Shown: positions 37,680 to 48,658, counted from the first letter of the stretch. The stretch is 64,000 bases of DNA from Pseudomonas yangonensis (GCF_009932725.1 NZ_BLJU01000007.1:62001-126000), one strand, 5' to 3'. The notes: generated by a model from the sequence alone, not told the origin. A program made the numbers and translations.

Positions 37680-40508
37680 TTAAACAGTAAAGGCGTCCTG
37701 CAGCAGTTTTTCCTGCTGCTCCGCGTGCATCGAGGCATAACCGCAAGCCGGCGCTGCCGACGCATCACGACCGGCGTACTCCAAGAACAACGACTTCTTG
37801 TGTGCGGTGGCGACACGACGCATGTGGTGCTGACTGCAGTACCAGGCGCCCTGGTTCATCGGCTCTTCCTGACACCAGACGATGTGCTTGAGGTTCTTGT
37901 ACGGCGCCAGTGCTTCGGCCAGGTCGTCTTCCGGGAACGGATAGAGCTGCTCGATACGCACGATGGCGATGTCTTCGCGACCCTCGGCACGACGCTTCTC
38001 CAGCAGGTCGTAGTAAACCTTGCCGCTGCACAGGATCATGCGCTCGACCTTCTTCGGATCCAGCGAATCGATCTCGCCGATCACGGTCTGGAAGGAACCT
38101 TCGGCCAGATCTTCCAGGGTCGAGATGGCCAGTTTGTGACGCAGCAACGACTTCGGAGTCAGGACCACCAGCGGCTTGCGCAGCGGACGGATCACCTGGC
38201 GACGCAGCATGTGGTAGACCTGCGCCGGGGTGGTCGGCACGCAAACCTGCATGTTGTGCTCGGCGCACAGCTGCAGGTAGCGTTCCAGACGCGCCGAGCT
38301 GTGCTCAGGCCCCTGCCCTTCATAGCCATGCGGCAGCAGAACGGTCAGACCGCAGAGACGGCCCCACTTGGTCTCGCCGCTGGAGATGAACTGGTCGAAT
38401 ACCACCTGGGCGCCGTTGGCGAAGTCGCCGAACTGGGCTTCCCAGATCACCAGCGCATTCGGCGTGGTGGTGGCATAGCCGTATTCGAATGCCAGTACGG
38501 CTTCCTCGGAGAGGTAGGAATCGTACAGCTCGAACTTCGGCTGACCTTCGTACAGGTTCTTCAGCGGAACGTAGGTCGAGGCGTCCTTCTGATTATGCAG
38601 CACCGCATGACGGTGCGAGAAGGTGCCGCGCCCGATGTCCTGGCCGGTCATGCGGATCGGGTGACCCTCGACCAGCAGCGTGGCATAAGCCATGGTTTCG
38701 GCGAAGCCCCAGTTGATCGGCAAGCCGCCCGCACCCATCTTCTGACGGTCTTCGAGGATCTTCGCCACCTGACGCTGAACCAGGAAGCCTTCCGGAATTT
38801 CCAGCAGCTTGGAGGACAGATCCTGCAAGGTCTTCAGGTCGAAACGGGTATCGTGACGCGCGGTCCAGGCGTGGCCCAGGTACGGACGCCAGTCGACGAA
38901 CAGTTCCTTGTTGGGCTCCTTGACCAAGCTCTTGACCACGTGCTGGCCGTTGTCCAGCGCAGTACGGTAGTCATCGATCTTGGCCTGCACGTCATCGCTG
39001 CTCAGCGAGCCAGCAGCAATCAGGGCGTCGGCGTACAGCTCACGAGTGGTGCGCTGCTTGGCGATCTGCTGATACATCAGCGGCTGGGTGCCGTTCGGCT
39101 CGTCAGCCTCGTTGTGGCCGCGGCGGCGGTAGCAGACCAGGTCGATGACCACGTCGCGCTTGTACTGCATGCGGTAATCGACGGCCAGCTGGGTGACGAA
39201 CATCACGGCTTCCGGATCATCGCCATTCACGTGGAAGATCGGCGCCTGGATCATCTTGGCGACGTCGGTAGCGTACTCGGTGGAGCGCGCATCTTCCGGA
39301 CGGCTGGTGGTGAAACCAACCTGGTTGTTGATCACGATGTGGATGGTACCGCCAGTCTTGTAGCCGCGAGTCTGCGACATCTGGAAGGTTTCCATGACCA
39401 CGCCCTGACCGGCGAATGCCGCATCGCCGTGGATGGAGATCGGCAGCACCTTGTCGCCACTGGCGTCGTTGCGGCGATCCTGACGGGCACGTACCGAACC
39501 CTCGACCACCGGGGAAACGATTTCCAGGTGCGAGGGGTTGAACGCCAGCGCCAGGTGCACTTCGCCGCCGGCAGTCATGACGTTGGACGAGAAGCCCTGG
39601 TGGTACTTCACGTCACCGGAGGACAGCCCTTCGGTCTTCTTGCCTTCGAACTCGTCGAACAGGTCGCGCGGATTCTTTCCGAAGGTGTTGACCAGGACGT
39701 TCAGACGGCCACGGTGGGCCATGCCGATGACGATTTCCTTGGTGCCGTAGGAACCCGAACGCTGGATGATCTCGTCCAGCAGCGGAATCAGGCTTTCGCC
39801 GCCTTCCAGGCCGAAACGCTTGGTGCCCGGGTACTTGGTGCCCAGGTACTTTTCCAGACCTTCGGCAGCGGTAACGCGCTCGAGCACGTGCGCCTGCACC
39901 TCAGCGGAAAACTGCGGGCGACCGCGCACGCTTTCCAGGCGCTGGGCGAACCAGTTGCGCTGACCGGAATCGACGATATGGGTGAACTCGGCACCGATGG
40001 TGCGACAATATGTCTGCTGCAGCGCATCGCGGATTTCGCGTAGCGTTGCCTCCTCTTTGCCGATGTACAGCTCACCGGTGCGGAAAGTGGTGTCCAGATC
40101 CGCGTCGGTCAGGCCGTAGTGATTGATCGACAGGTCAGACGGCGCAGTGCGCACCCACAGACCCAGAGGGTCGAGCTGGGCGGCCTGATGGCCACGCATG
40201 CGGTAGGCCTGGATCAGACGCAGAACTTCCACCTGCTTCTTTTCGTGCTCGCTGCTGACGGCCCCGGCGGAAACCGGCTGGGCACGACGCGAATTCTTGG
40301 CGAGCAGGACGAAATGATCGCGAATGGTCGAATGCGACACGTCCGTTGCAGCGCTGCCGGTCGGCAACTTCTGGAAGTATGTGCGCCACTCTTCTGGCAC
40401 AGCGTTGGGATCGTGCAGGTAGAGCTCGTAGAGCTCTTCCACGTAGGCAGCGTTGCCACCGGATAGGTGGGCACTGTCCCACATGCGCTGCATCACGCTT
40501 TCTTGCAT
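37680..40508 (-). CDS. sucA: 2-oxoglutarate dehydrogenase E1 component
   Basis: A 942-residue thiamine-diphosphate enzyme that decarboxylates 2-oxoglutarate and passes the succinyl group to SucB. The N-terminal residues bind E2 ([20 protein letters not shown]). Thiamine-pyrophosphate and substrate motifs include HIVVNNQ-like [27 protein letters not shown] and [13 protein letters not shown]. It is full length. The 249-base gap from sdhB probably holds its own promoter, although sdh read-through is also possible. Confidence 0.98.
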   Translation of the reverse strand: MQESVMQRMWDSAHLSGGNAAYVEELYELYLHDPNAVPEEWRTYFQKLPTGSAATDVSHSTIRDHFVLLAKNSRRAQPVSAGAVSSEHEKKQVEVLRLIQAYRMRGHQAAQLDPLGLWVRTAPSDLSINHYGLTDADLDTTFRTGELYIGKEEATLREIRDALQQTYCRTIGAEFTHIVDSGQRNWFAQRLESVRGRPQFSAEVQAHVLERVTAAEGLEKYLGTKYPGTKRFGLEGGESLIPLLDEIIQRSGSYGTKEIVIGMAHRGRLNVLVNTFGKNPRDLFDEFEGKKTEGLSSGDVKYHQGFSSNVMTAGGEVHLALAFNPSHLEIVSPVVEGSVRARQDRRNDASGDKVLPISIHGDAAFAGQGVVMETFQMSQTRGYKTGGTIHIVINNQVGFTTSRPEDARSTEYATDVAKMIQAPIFHVNGDDPEAVMFVTQLAVDYRMQYKRDVVIDLVCYRRRGHNEADEPNGTQPLMYQQIAKQRTTRELYADALIAAGSLSSDDVQAKIDDYRTALDNGQHVVKSLVKEPNKELFVDWRPYLGHAWTARHDTRFDLKTLQDLSSKLLEIPEGFLVQRQVAKILEDRQKMGAGGLPINWGFAETMAYATLLVEGHPIRMTGQDIGRGTFSHRHAVLHNQKDASTYVPLKNLYEGQPKFELYDSYLSEEAVLAFEYGYATTTPNALVIWEAQFGDFANGAQVVFDQFISSGETKWGRLCGLTVLLPHGYEGQGPEHSSARLERYLQLCAEHNMQVCVPTTPAQVYHMLRRQVIRPLRKPLVVLTPKSLLRHKLAISTLEDLAEGSFQTVIGEIDSLDPKKVERMILCSGKVYYDLLEKRRAEGREDIAIVRIEQLYPFPEDDLAEALAPYKNLKHIVWCQEEPMNQGAWYCSQHHMRRVATAHKKSLFLEYAGRDASAAPACGYASMHAEQQEKLLQDAFTV

Positions 40509-40702
40509 GCTTGGTCACCCTCGGTAAGGGGACACCACCGGCGTGAATACCGCATGGCTCCAATCAAAGTCATGTTGCTGCGACTCGGATAAAGCCAATT
40601 GGGTTCCCGCAGATAGTCCGGGTACCAGCCCGGATGCCCCTGCTGGTCGTCATATTTTTCGAGTATGAGCCGCGGCTTTGTGGGCTGAGGCTCTGGCTTT
40701 AC

Positions 40703-40730
40703 TGCGAGGCCGACCGAAGCCGGACTCGCA
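40703..40730 (-). other. Hairpin in the sdhB-sucA gap
   Basis: TGCGAG / CTCGCA closes a stem enclosing a smaller CCG-rich hairpin, 28 bases after the sdhB stop (40758). No U-tract follows; possibly a partial terminator or mRNA end protector. Confidence 0.45.
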
Positions 40731-40757
40731 GGTGTTACAGGTATAGCAAGTCGCGAA

Positions 40758-41465
40758 TCAGGTACCGCTCTGCAGCAGCATGTTACGCACGTGACCGATG
40801 GCCTTGGTCGGGTTCAGACCCTTGGGGCACACGTTCACGCAGTTCATGATGCCGCGGCAGCGGAACACGCTGAACGGATCGTCCAGCGATGCCAGACGTT
40901 CGGCGGTCTTGGTGTCACGGCTGTCGGCCAGGAAACGATAGGCCTGCAGCAGCGCAGCGGGACCGAGGAACTTGTCCGGATTCCACCAGAACGACGGGCA
41001 GCTGGTCGAGCAGCAAGCGCACAGAATGCACTCGTACAGACCGTCGAGCTTCTCGCGCTCTTCCGGCGACTGCAGGCGCTCGATGGCCGGTGCCGGCGTG
41101 TCGTTCTGCAGGAACGGCTGCACCTTCTCGTACTGCTTGTAGAAGATGCTCATGTCAACGACCAGGTCACGAATAACCGGCAGACCCGGCAGCGGACGGA
41201 TTACCAGCTTGCCGCCTTTCAGCCCAGCTGCGGACAGCGGGGTGATGCAGGCCAGACCGTTCTTGCCGTTGATGTTCATACCGTCGGAGCCGCAAACGCC
41301 CTCACGGCAGGAGCGACGATAGGAGAAGCCTTCATCCTGTTCCTTGATCAGCGCCAGCACGTCCAGGACCATGATGTCCTTGCCGTTGGTGTCGATCTGG
41401 AAGTCCTGCATGAACGGAGCAGCGTCCTTCTCCGGGTTGTAGCGATAAACACTGACTTGCAACAT
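40758..41465 (-). CDS. sdhB: Succinate dehydrogenase iron-sulfur subunit
   Basis: A 235-residue subunit carrying three Fe-S clusters: [2Fe-2S] by SCREGVCGSDGMNINGKNGLAC, partly quoted, [4Fe-4S] by CILCACCSTSC and [3Fe-4S] by CRGIMNCVNVCPKGL. It passes electrons from SdhA flavin to the membrane quinone. The ATG at 41465 is chosen with AAGGGTG eight bases upstream; an in-frame GTG at 41474 lies in that ribosome site. Confidence 0.98.
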   Translation of the reverse strand: MLQVSVYRYNPEKDAAPFMQDFQIDTNGKDIMVLDVLALIKEQDEGFSYRRSCREGVCGSDGMNINGKNGLACITPLSAAGLKGGKLVIRPLPGLPVIRDLVVDMSIFYKQYEKVQPFLQNDTPAPAIERLQSPEEREKLDGLYECILCACCSTSCPSFWWNPDKFLGPAALLQAYRFLADSRDTKTAERLASLDDPFSVFRCRGIMNCVNVCPKGLNPTKAIGHVRNMLLQSGT

Positions 41466-41476
41466 ATCAGTCACCC

Positions 41477-43249
41477 TTAATAAGTCCGAACCTTGGGTTC
41501 AAATGCCGGAACGGTCTTCGGCGCGAAGTTCACGTCACGCTTGGCTACGCGCTTCTCGCCCGGGAAGTACAGGGAGTGGCACAGCCAGTTCTGATCATCG
41601 CGCTCTTCGAAGTCTTCACGAGCGTGGGCGCCACGGGACTCTTTACGAGCCTCGGCCGCAACCGCGGTCGCTTCGGCGACTTCGAGCAGGTTTTGCAGTT
41701 CCAGCGCTTCGATACGCGCAGTGTTGAACGCCTGGCTCTTGTCGGAGATTTTCACCTTGGCGATACGCTCGCGCAGGTCGGCCAGTTGTTGGATGCCCTT
41801 CTGCATGTATTCGCCGGTACGGAATACACCGAAGTAGTTCTGCATGCACTGTTGCAGCTCGCGCTTGAGCGGCGCGACTTCTTCGCCAGTGCTGCGCTCG
41901 TTGACGCCGGCCAGGCGGGCCAGCGACTGCTCGATGTCGGTCTCGCTGGCGCCACGCACCTCGACACCTTCCTTGAGCGCTTTTTCCAGGTGCAGACCGG
42001 CAGCGCGGCCGAACACCACCAGGTCCAGCAGCGAGTTGCCGCCCAGACGGTTGGCACCGTGCACCGATACGCAGGCGACTTCACCCACGGCGAACAGACC
42101 TTCGATGATCTTGTCGTTGCCGTTGGCGTCCTGAGTGATGGCCTGGCCGTGAATGTTGGTGGCAACGCCGCCCATCATGTAGTGGCAGGTCGGGATGACC
42201 GGAACCGGCGCGACCACAGGGTCGACGTGGGCGAAGGTCTTGGACAGTTCGCAGATGCCCGGCAGGCGGCTGTGCAGCACTTCTTCACCGAGGTGATCGA
42301 GCTTGAGCAGCACGTGATCCTTGTTCGGGCCACAGCCGTTGCCGGCGATCACTTCCTTGACCATGGAACGGGCGACCACGTCACGACCGGCGAGGTCCTT
42401 GGCGTTCGGCGCGTAACGCTCCATGAAGCGTTCGCCATGGGCGTTGATCAGGTAACCACCCTCACCACGGCAGCCTTCGGTAACCAGTACACCGGCGCCG
42501 GCGATACCGGTCGGGTGGAACTGCCACATTTCGATGTCCTGCACCGGCACACCGGCACGCAGGGCCATGCCCACGCCGTCACCGGTGTTGATCAGGGCGT
42601 TGGTGGTGGAGGCATAGATACGACCGGCACCGCCAGTGGCCAGAACCACGGCCTTGGAGCGGATGTAGACGGTTTCGCCAGTCTCGATGCAGATGGCGAT
42701 GATACCGACGATGGCGCCGTCCTGGTTCTTCACCAGGTCAACGGCGTACCACTCGTTGAGGAACGAGGTGCCGGCCTTCAGGTTGGCCTGGTACAGGGTG
42801 TGCAGCAGCGCGTGACCGGTACGGTCGGCGGCAGCGCAGGTACGGGCAGCCTGGGTCGGATTGTCCGGCCCCTTGGACTGACCACCGAACGGACGCTGAT
42901 AGATGCGGCCCTGCTCGGTACGGGAGAACGGCAGACCCATGTGCTCGAGCTCGAACACGGCTTCCGGGCCGACGGAGCACATGTATTCGATAGCGTCCTG
43001 GTCACCGATGTAATCGGAGCCCTTGACGGTATCGTACATGTGCCAGCGCCAATCATCGTTCGGGTCGGCCGAGGCGATGGCGCAGGTAATGCCACCCTGA
43101 GCGGAGACGGTGTGCGAACGAGTCGGGAACACCTTGGTAACTACGGCAGTCTTGTGACCGCCCTGAGCCAGCTGCAGAGCAGCACGCATGCCGGCGCCGC
43201 CGCCACCCACGATGATGGCGTCATAGGAAAGAGTACGAATGCTAGCCAT
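41477..43249 (-). CDS. sdhA: Succinate dehydrogenase flavoprotein subunit
   Basis: A 590-residue subunit with covalently bound FAD. It shows the Rossmann motif [15 protein letters not shown] near residue 14, the FAD-linking His in [10 protein letters not shown], active-site HPTGIAG and [13 protein letters not shown]. It oxidises succinate to fumarate on the cytosolic face of the inner membrane. It lies 11 bases before sdhB and 3 bases after sdhD. Confidence 0.98.
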   Translation of the reverse strand: MASIRTLSYDAIIVGGGGAGMRAALQLAQGGHKTAVVTKVFPTRSHTVSAQGGITCAIASADPNDDWRWHMYDTVKGSDYIGDQDAIEYMCSVGPEAVFELEHMGLPFSRTEQGRIYQRPFGGQSKGPDNPTQAARTCAAADRTGHALLHTLYQANLKAGTSFLNEWYAVDLVKNQDGAIVGIIAICIETGETVYIRSKAVVLATGGAGRIYASTTNALINTGDGVGMALRAGVPVQDIEMWQFHPTGIAGAGVLVTEGCRGEGGYLINAHGERFMERYAPNAKDLAGRDVVARSMVKEVIAGNGCGPNKDHVLLKLDHLGEEVLHSRLPGICELSKTFAHVDPVVAPVPVIPTCHYMMGGVATNIHGQAITQDANGNDKIIEGLFAVGEVACVSVHGANRLGGNSLLDLVVFGRAAGLHLEKALKEGVEVRGASETDIEQSLARLAGVNERSTGEEVAPLKRELQQCMQNYFGVFRTGEYMQKGIQQLADLRERIAKVKISDKSQAFNTARIEALELQNLLEVAEATAVAAEARKESRGAHAREDFEERDDQNWLCHSLYFPGEKRVAKRDVNFAPKTVPAFEPKVRTY

Positions 43250-43252
43250 GAA

Positions 43253-43621
43253 TCAGAAACCCCACAGAATCTGCACGCCCCAGACGAACATCGCGAACAT
43301 GGCGATGCCACACACGGCCTGGAACAGGAAACGCACACCAGTCGCCCACTTGCCCAGCGCCATCGGCGTCAGGTAGTCGGTGGAAATGGTCCACATGCCG
43401 ACCCAGGCGTGCACACTCAGTGCAACCAGCGCCAGCAGACTGAAAATGCGCATTGCGGTATGCGAGAACAGACCATGCCATTCGGCGTAGCCCATGCCCG
43501 GATTGCAGATCACATAGCCCAGCAAGAACAGCGTATAAGCCGCGAGAACGACCGCAGAAACGCGTTGCGCCATCCAGTCATAGAGGCCCGAACGCGAGAA
43601 ATTCGTGACATTAGTTACCAT
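43253..43621 (-). CDS. sdhD: Succinate dehydrogenase membrane anchor SdhD
   Basis: A 122-residue subunit with three membrane helices and a cytochrome-b heme/quinone role. A conserved His lies in VHAWVGMWTISTDY and the N-terminal GLYDWMAQRVSAV is typical. The ATG at 43621 is inside the end of sdhC (7-base overlap). Confidence 0.96.
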   Translation of the reverse strand: MVTNVTNFSRSGLYDWMAQRVSAVVLAAYTLFLLGYVICNPGMGYAEWHGLFSHTAMRIFSLLALVALSVHAWVGMWTISTDYLTPMALGKWATGVRFLFQAVCGIAMFAMFVWGVQILWGF

Positions 43622-43989
43622 ATCCACACCCCCAGCAGCACGATCACGACCGCCGCAACGGCGATGACGATTTTCGAGCCCAGCTTGCCGCCTTCCAGCG
43701 TCTCGCCGATGCCCATGTCCATGATCAAGTGGCGCACGCCGGCCACCAGGTGATACAGCAGAGCGGACAGAAGACCCCAGATCACGAACTTGGCCAGCGG
43801 ACTGGCCAGGCATTCTTTCACCTGGGCGAAGCCCTCTTCGGAGGTCAGCGACTTGTCGAGGCCGAACAGCAAAATGGCGATACCGACAAAGAGGATGACA
43901 CCGGAGATACGGTGAAGAATGGAGGTGTAAGCGGTGACTGGGAGCTTGATAGTCCTAAGGTCTAGGTTTACAGGTCGTTGGCTATTCAC
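43615..43989 (-). CDS. sdhC: Succinate dehydrogenase cytochrome b556 subunit SdhC
   Basis: A 124-residue subunit with three membrane helices. The family motif VTAYTSILHRISGVILF includes the quinone-site Ser and Arg, and the heme-ligand His is in YHLVAGVRHLIMDMG. It is the first gene of the sdh operon, about 125 bases after the promoter at 44122-44150. Confidence 0.97.
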   Translation of the reverse strand: MNSQRPVNLDLRTIKLPVTAYTSILHRISGVILFVGIAILLFGLDKSLTSEEGFAQVKECLASPLAKFVIWGLLSALLYHLVAGVRHLIMDMGIGETLEGGKLGSKIVIAVAAVVIVLLGVWIW

Positions 43990-44121
43990 GGCTTTTTATC
44001 ACACTGAGAGCCCCTAACTATCAGGGCAAAGTTGTTGGGAAGTGCACTGGTCAGGTACCCATCACCCAAGGAGTGACGACCGCCATGATATGGCCGCAAA
44101 GCCCCTGGCGGTCGGGCGCAG

Positions 44122-44150
44122 AGTATAGACAGTTAGCAGACTAATGACAA
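44122..44150 (-). promoter_or_regulatory. Sigma-70 promoter of the sdh operon
   Basis: On the - strand TTGTCA (44150-44145), 17 bases, TATACT (44127-44122); spacing is ideal. Confidence 0.75.
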
Positions 44151-44264
44151 TGCAATGCCCTACCCCAAAAAGCGCATTGCAGCCTTTAAACAAATGGCGT
44201 AAATAGCGGCCTTTTTTCGCTGAAAACCCCGCGCAAACCCTTCTACTGTCAGGGTTCTCGCAAA

Positions 44265-44292
44265 TTGACTTTCGGATTTATCCCACTATAGT
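44265..44292 (+). promoter_or_regulatory. Sigma-70 promoter of gltA
   Basis: TTGACT (44265-44270), 16 bases, TATAGT (44287-44292), giving a leader of about 53 bases before gltA. Confidence 0.75.
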
Positions 44293-44351
44293 GGTGCGGG
44301 CCCTGCGTGGGGGGCTGTCTGATGATTTCAAGCATAACTAGGAGGCCACAT

Positions 44352-45632
44352 ATGGCTGACAAAAAAGCGCAGTTGATCATCGAGGGCAATGCCCCCGTCG
44401 AACTGCCCGTTCTGACCGGCACTGTTGGTCCCGAAGTAATAGATGTGCGGAGCCTGACCGCCACGGGTCGGTTCACCTTTGATCCTGGTTTCATGTCGAC
44501 CGCCTCCTGCGAGTCGAAGATCACCTACATCGACGGCGACAAAGGGGTCCTGCTGCACCGCGGCTACCCCATCGAGCAGCTCGCCGAGAAGTCCGACTAC
44601 CTGGAAACCTGCTACCTGCTGCTCAACGGCGAACTGCCGAGCAAGGAAGAAAAGGCCAAGTTCGTCAGCACCATCAAGAACCACACCATGGTTCACGAGC
44701 AACTGAAGACCTTTTTCAACGGCTTCCGTCGTGATGCCCACCCGATGGCCATCATGTGTGGTGTAGTCGGCGCCCTGTCCGCCTTCTACCATGACTCGCT
44801 GGACATCAAGAATCCGCAGCACCGCGAAGTATCGGCCATGCGCCTGGTGGCCAAGATGCCGACCATCGCCGCCATGACCTACAAGTACTCCATGGGCCAG
44901 CCCATGATGTACCCGCGCAACGACCTGAATTACGCGGAAAACTTCCTGCACATGATGTTCAACACCCCGTGCGAGATCAAACCGATCAGCCCAGTGCTGG
45001 CCAAGGCGATGGACAAGATCTTCATCCTCCATGCCGACCACGAGCAGAACGCTTCCACCTCTACCGTGCGCCTGGCAGGCTCCTCGGGCGCCAACCCGTT
45101 CGCCTGTATCGCTGCCGGCATCGCCGCGCTGTGGGGCCCGGCACACGGCGGCGCCAACGAAGCGGTGCTGACCATGCTCGACGAGATCGGCAGCGTGGAC
45201 AATATCGACAAGTTCGTGGCCAAGGCCAAGGACAAGGACGATCCGTTCAAGCTGATGGGCTTCGGCCACCGCGTGTACAAGAACTTCGACCCGCGCGCCA
45301 AGGTCATGAAGCAGACCTGCGACGAAGTCCTGGCCGAGCTGGGCATCAACGATCCGCAGCTGGAACTGGCGATGAAGCTGGAAGAGATCGCGCGTAACGA
45401 TCCTTACTTCAAGGAGCGCAACCTCTACCCGAACGTGGACTTCTACTCGGGCATCATCCTCAAGGCCATCGGCATTCCGACCTCGATGTTCACCGTGATT
45501 TTCGCCCTGGCACGCACCGTGGGCTGGATCTCGCACTGGAAGGAAATGCTCTCCGGCCCGTACAAGATCGGCCGTCCGCGCCAGCTGTACACCGGTTACG
45601 AGCAGCGCGACCTGCCCGCCGACCGCGACTGA
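44352..45632 (+). CDS. gltA: Citrate synthase (type II)
   Basis: A 426-residue hexameric-type citrate synthase that joins oxaloacetate and acetyl-CoA at the entry to the TCA cycle. Catalytic residues are seen in [10 protein letters not shown] (His), [16 protein letters not shown] (His/Arg) and NVDFYSG (Asp). The start at 44352 follows AGGAGG by 8 bases; an in-frame ATG 45 bases upstream lacks such a site. It reads away from sdh and ends at a terminator. Confidence 0.98.
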   Translation: MADKKAQLIIEGNAPVELPVLTGTVGPEVIDVRSLTATGRFTFDPGFMSTASCESKITYIDGDKGVLLHRGYPIEQLAEKSDYLETCYLLLNGELPSKEEKAKFVSTIKNHTMVHEQLKTFFNGFRRDAHPMAIMCGVVGALSAFYHDSLDIKNPQHREVSAMRLVAKMPTIAAMTYKYSMGQPMMYPRNDLNYAENFLHMMFNTPCEIKPISPVLAKAMDKIFILHADHEQNASTSTVRLAGSSGANPFACIAAGIAALWGPAHGGANEAVLTMLDEIGSVDNIDKFVAKAKDKDDPFKLMGFGHRVYKNFDPRAKVMKQTCDEVLAELGINDPQLELAMKLEEIARNDPYFKERNLYPNVDFYSGIILKAIGIPTSMFTVIFALARTVGWISHWKEMLSGPYKIGRPRQLYTGYEQRDLPADRD

Positions 45633-45646
45633 TAGCGCCGCGAGAC

Positions 45647-45677
45647 AAAAAAGGCTGCCAATCTGGCAGCCTTTTTT
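45647..45677. terminator. Intrinsic terminator, gltA / START-domain gene
   Basis: A 13-base perfect stem AAAAAAGGCTGCC / GGCAGCCTTTTTT with loop AATCT, functional from either side. Confidence 0.93.
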
Positions 45678-45698
45678 ATTTGGCGAAGAACTCGTGCT

Positions 45699-46298
45699 TC
45701 AGCGCTTTTCCACTTTCGCCCGCAAACCCTGCAGCGTCTGCAGCGGCGCATCGACGACGAAACTGTTGGCCAGCCACGACGGTACGCTGCCGCCCGGCTC
45801 GGTATGCACCTCGTACGTCACCTCCACCTTGCCACCATCCAAAGGTTTCAGGTGCCACTGCCCATCGACGCGCTGCACGCGCACGAAATCCTTTTCCTCC
45901 GGCAGGCGATCCGGCACCGCCTTGAGCAGCCGGGTAACACTGCCATCGGCATCGGTTCGAGTCGTCACCTGAATCACCGAATCACGCGCTTTCACCGGCC
46001 AGGGCATTTCGAAGCGGGTGTACAGCTCGCTCACATCGCCTTTGGTTTCCAGCAGGCGCTGTTGCTGACAACTGAAGATCCAGGCGCAGGAACCCTCGAC
46101 ATCCTCCTGCGCAGCCTGCACGGCAGCCAGATCGCCACTGATCGTCACCACACCGCGGTAAGCCTTGTATTTCGAACCCGGTACGTCAGCCAGATACACG
46201 CTGACGCCCTCCTCTTCACGCTCCAGCTGCCACTGCCTTTCGGCAGCCTGGGCAGCAGTCGCACACAACAGCATGGCCAGAACGGAATAACGCATCAT
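45699..46298 (-). CDS. Exported START-domain (lipid-binding fold) protein
   Basis: A 199-residue protein with a signal peptide (MMRYSVLAMLLCATAAQA). The mature part is a START/helix-grip fold: REEEGVSVYLADVPGSKYKA, CAWIFSCQQQRLL, LYTRFEMPWPVKARDSVIQV and YEVHTEPGGSVPSWLANSF. Such proteins bind a hydrophobic ligand; the ligand is unknown. Start at 46298, with the next ATG codon also possible. It matches PA1579 by position (from memory). Confidence 0.87.
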   Translation of the reverse strand: MMRYSVLAMLLCATAAQAAERQWQLEREEEGVSVYLADVPGSKYKAYRGVVTISGDLAAVQAAQEDVEGSCAWIFSCQQQRLLETKGDVSELYTRFEMPWPVKARDSVIQVTTRTDADGSVTRLLKAVPDRLPEEKDFVRVQRVDGQWHLKPLDGGKVEVTYEVHTEPGGSVPSWLANSFVVDAPLQTLQGLRAKVEKR

Positions 46299-46364
46299 CT
46301 TCAAGCAACTCCCGGTGGGACTGTTTGCGATTCGACCCAAACGGGTCGCAAACGGTTCAGATCC

Positions 46365-46616
46365 TCAGGCAGTGGCCTGCTCCAGCCAACCCAGCAGGCG
46401 AATGGCGCTTTCACGTCCGTCGGCACACAGCTCAGCCTCGGCCTTGAACCCGGAGCAGACCGCGGGACGCTCCGGGCGACCGAAAATGGCGCAGAGAAAC
46501 TCGGCATTGAGGTGAATGCAGCGCACGCCAGCCGGCTTGCCATTGGGCATACCTGGAATCGGCGAGCTGATGGAAGGCGCGATGCAGCAGGCACCGCAAC
46601 CGGCACGACACTCCAT
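46365..46616 (-). CDS. YkgJ-family cysteine cluster protein
   Basis: An 83-residue protein with the metal-binding cysteine pattern CRAGCGACC near the N-terminus, then CIHL, LCAIFG and PAVCSGF (Fe-S or zinc). The ATG at 46616 gives the family start MECRAGCGACC. Function unknown. Confidence 0.9.
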   Translation of the reverse strand: MECRAGCGACCIAPSISSPIPGMPNGKPAGVRCIHLNAEFLCAIFGRPERPAVCSGFKAEAELCADGRESAIRLLGWLEQATA

Positions 46617-46689
46617 GAAACGACCTCGACTACAAACGAACGGCGGCGATCCTAATGAGGCGCGCGCCGTCCGTCGAGGCCTTTTGCGA

Positions 46690-47562
46690 TCAGCGGTTAC
46701 GCTGCAGACGCGCCACCAGACTGGAGGTATCCCAGCGGCCGCCACCCATGCCCTGAACGTCGGCATAGAACTGATCGACCAGCGCCGTCACCGGCAGCTG
46801 CGCGCCATTGCGACGCGACTCCTCGAGCACGATGGAAAGGTCCTTGCGCATCCAGTCGACTGCGAAGCCGAAGTCGAACTCGCCAGCCAGCATGGTCTTG
46901 TAGCGGTTCTCCATCTGCCACGACTGCGCAGCACCCTTGCTGATCACATCGACTACCGCATGGCCATCGAGGCCCGCGCACTGGGCGAAGTTCAAGGCCT
47001 CGGCCAACCCCTGCACCAGGCCGGCGATGCAGATCTGGTTGACCATCTTGCTCAGCTGGCCGCTGCCAGCCGGCCCCATCAGCCGCATCATCCGTGCATA
47101 GCACTGGATCACCGGCTCTGCCACTGCATAGGCTTGCTGCTCGCCACCGACCATCACGGTCAGCGCGCCATTGACCGCACCAGCCTGGCCACCGGACACC
47201 GGCGCATCGAGAAACCCCAGACCACGCTCGACCGCGACCGCCGCCAGCTCGCGCGCCACATCGGCCGAAGCGGTGGTGTGATCGACCAGAATGGCGCCCG
47301 GGGCCATACCGGCAAAGGCGCCCTGCTCACCCAGAATCACGCTGCGCAGGTCGTCATCGTTGCCGACGCAACACATCACCAGCTCGGCACCTGCCGCCGC
47401 CTCGCGCGGGGTCGGCGCGCTGCTGCCGGCATATTCCGCCACCCACTGCTCGGCCTTGCCCGGCGAACGGTTGTAGACCGTCACCTGATGCCCCTTGCGG
47501 GCAAGATGCCCGGCCATCGGATATCCCATAACGCCCAAGCCGATAAATGCGACCTTTGCCAT
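46690..47562 (-). CDS. Beta-hydroxyacid dehydrogenase (3-hydroxyisobutyrate dehydrogenase-like)
   Basis: A 290-residue NAD(P)-dependent dehydrogenase. It has the Rossmann motif AFIGLGVMGYPMAGHLARKG, the substrate segment LDAPVSGGQAGA, and the catalytic Lys in GSGQLSKMVNQI. AGGAGG lies 5 bases before the ATG at 47562. It could act on 3-hydroxyisobutyrate, tartronate semialdehyde or glyoxylate; the genes nearby do not decide. Confidence 0.9.
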   Translation of the reverse strand: MAKVAFIGLGVMGYPMAGHLARKGHQVTVYNRSPGKAEQWVAEYAGSSAPTPREAAAGAELVMCCVGNDDDLRSVILGEQGAFAGMAPGAILVDHTTASADVARELAAVAVERGLGFLDAPVSGGQAGAVNGALTVMVGGEQQAYAVAEPVIQCYARMMRLMGPAGSGQLSKMVNQICIAGLVQGLAEALNFAQCAGLDGHAVVDVISKGAAQSWQMENRYKTMLAGEFDFGFAVDWMRKDLSIVLEESRRNGAQLPVTALVDQFYADVQGMGGGRWDTSSLVARLQRNR

Positions 47563-47683
47563 AACAACCTCCTGCGGACATAGGCCGCAGAGCCTAACAC
47601 GACGTTTGCCCTGGCCGGAAAGGCCTTCCATACTGCCTGCCAATCGGCCCCGAGCGAGGCCTTGCGAACGATTAGGAGCGCCA

Positions 47684-48232
47684 ATGGGACATTGGTTGGT
47701 CATCGACCTGGAAGCCACAACCGACGAAGGTGGCTGGCCGATGGAAGAAATGGAAATCATCGAGATCGGTGCCAGCCTGGTCGGCGCTGACGGCCACGAG
47801 CGTGATCACTTTCAGCGCTTCGTCAAACCACAGCGGCGCCCATGCCTGACAGACTTCTGCCGCGAGCTCACCCACATCACCCAGGCCGATATCGACAGCG
47901 CCGCGCCAATGCCACAGGTCTGGACCCAGTTCGAGCGCTGGCTGACGCAGCACGCACCGCGCCTGGTCGGCTGGAGCAGTTGGGGCGACTACGACCGCCG
48001 CCAGCTGGAGCAGGAATGGCGCCGGCATCACGTGCACAGCCTGCTGGCTGACGTGCCCCATCTGAATCTGAAACAGGCATTCGCCAAGGCCCGCCAACTG
48101 CAACGCCCGGTCGGCCTGCACAGCGCACTGCAGCTGGCCGGCATGCAGTTTCAGGGGCAACAGCACCGAGCCCTCGAGGACGCCCGTAATACCGCGCGCC
48201 TGCTGCCGCTGGTGCTGCCGCTCAAAGACTGA
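47684..48232 (+). CDS. DEDDh-family 3'-5' exonuclease
   Basis: A 182-residue exonuclease-III-domain protein. The four acidic residues and His are present: VIDLEAT (first D and E), SWGDYDRRQL (third) and HRALEDARNTARL (His and last Asp). It is closer to ERI1/KapD-type RNA exonucleases than to DnaQ, judged by the DLEATTDEG start and THITQADID segment. TAGGAG lies 5 bases before the ATG. Divergent from the dehydrogenase gene. Confidence 0.9.
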   Translation: MGHWLVIDLEATTDEGGWPMEEMEIIEIGASLVGADGHERDHFQRFVKPQRRPCLTDFCRELTHITQADIDSAAPMPQVWTQFERWLTQHAPRLVGWSSWGDYDRRQLEQEWRRHHVHSLLADVPHLNLKQAFAKARQLQRPVGLHSALQLAGMQFQGQQHRALEDARNTARLLPLVLPLKD

Positions 48233-48370
48233 TGACGAAGAAAAGCCGCTTGGGCATACTGGCGACCCTTTTATGGCCCGCCACTTATGGCAGCCACTCT
48301 TCGTCCCGTCGCAAGGCGGTGTTACGAACGGCTCCCGGCAAACTATTCACCCCCCTCTGAGGAATCGCAG

Positions 48371-48652
48371 ATGTTCAAGGTCAACGAGTACTTCGACGGC
48401 ACCGTCAAATCCATCGGCTTCGCCATGGCCGAAGGCCCCGCTACCATCGGCGTGATGGCCCCGGGCGAATACGAGTTCGGCACCAGCCAGCTGGAAGTCA
48501 TGCATGTAGTGGCCGGTGCCCTGACCGTGAAACTGCCGGGCAGCGACAGCTGGAACACCTATGAGGCCGGCAGCAAGTTCACCGTCGAGGCCAACAGCAA
48601 GTTCCAGCTCAAGGTGGCCGTTGATACCGCCTACCTCTGCGAATACCGCTAA
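48371..48652 (+). CDS. ppnP: Pyrimidine/purine nucleoside phosphorylase PpnP
   Basis: A 93-residue cupin (DUF1255) that phosphorolyses several nucleosides to base and ribose-1-phosphate. It begins [18 protein letters not shown] and has the family segments [20 protein letters not shown] and [19 protein letters not shown]. Length is normal. Followed by the dispersed repeat and a terminator. Confidence 0.93.
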   Translation: MFKVNEYFDGTVKSIGFAMAEGPATIGVMAPGEYEFGTSQLEVMHVVAGALTVKLPGSDSWNTYEAGSKFTVEANSKFQLKVAVDTAYLCEYR

Positions 48653-48658
48653 CAGGCC

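Larger units (their letters stand above)
43990..44351. other. sdhC-gltA divergent regulatory region
   Basis: A 362-base AT-richer gap with a promoter for each direction: sdh at 44122-44150 and gltA at 44265-44292. Their starts lie about 180 bases apart with long leaders on the sdh side (about 125 bases). No gene is seen. Confidence 0.75.

Noticed and set aside
37671..40043. 790-codon antisense frame over sucA
   Set aside because: Shadow of sucA; GC-driven lack of stop codons, no family resemblance.
41576..43753. 725-codon frame antisense to sdhA and sdhD
   Set aside because: Opposite to fully conserved genes; His/Gly/Val-rich translation is typical of reverse-phase reading.
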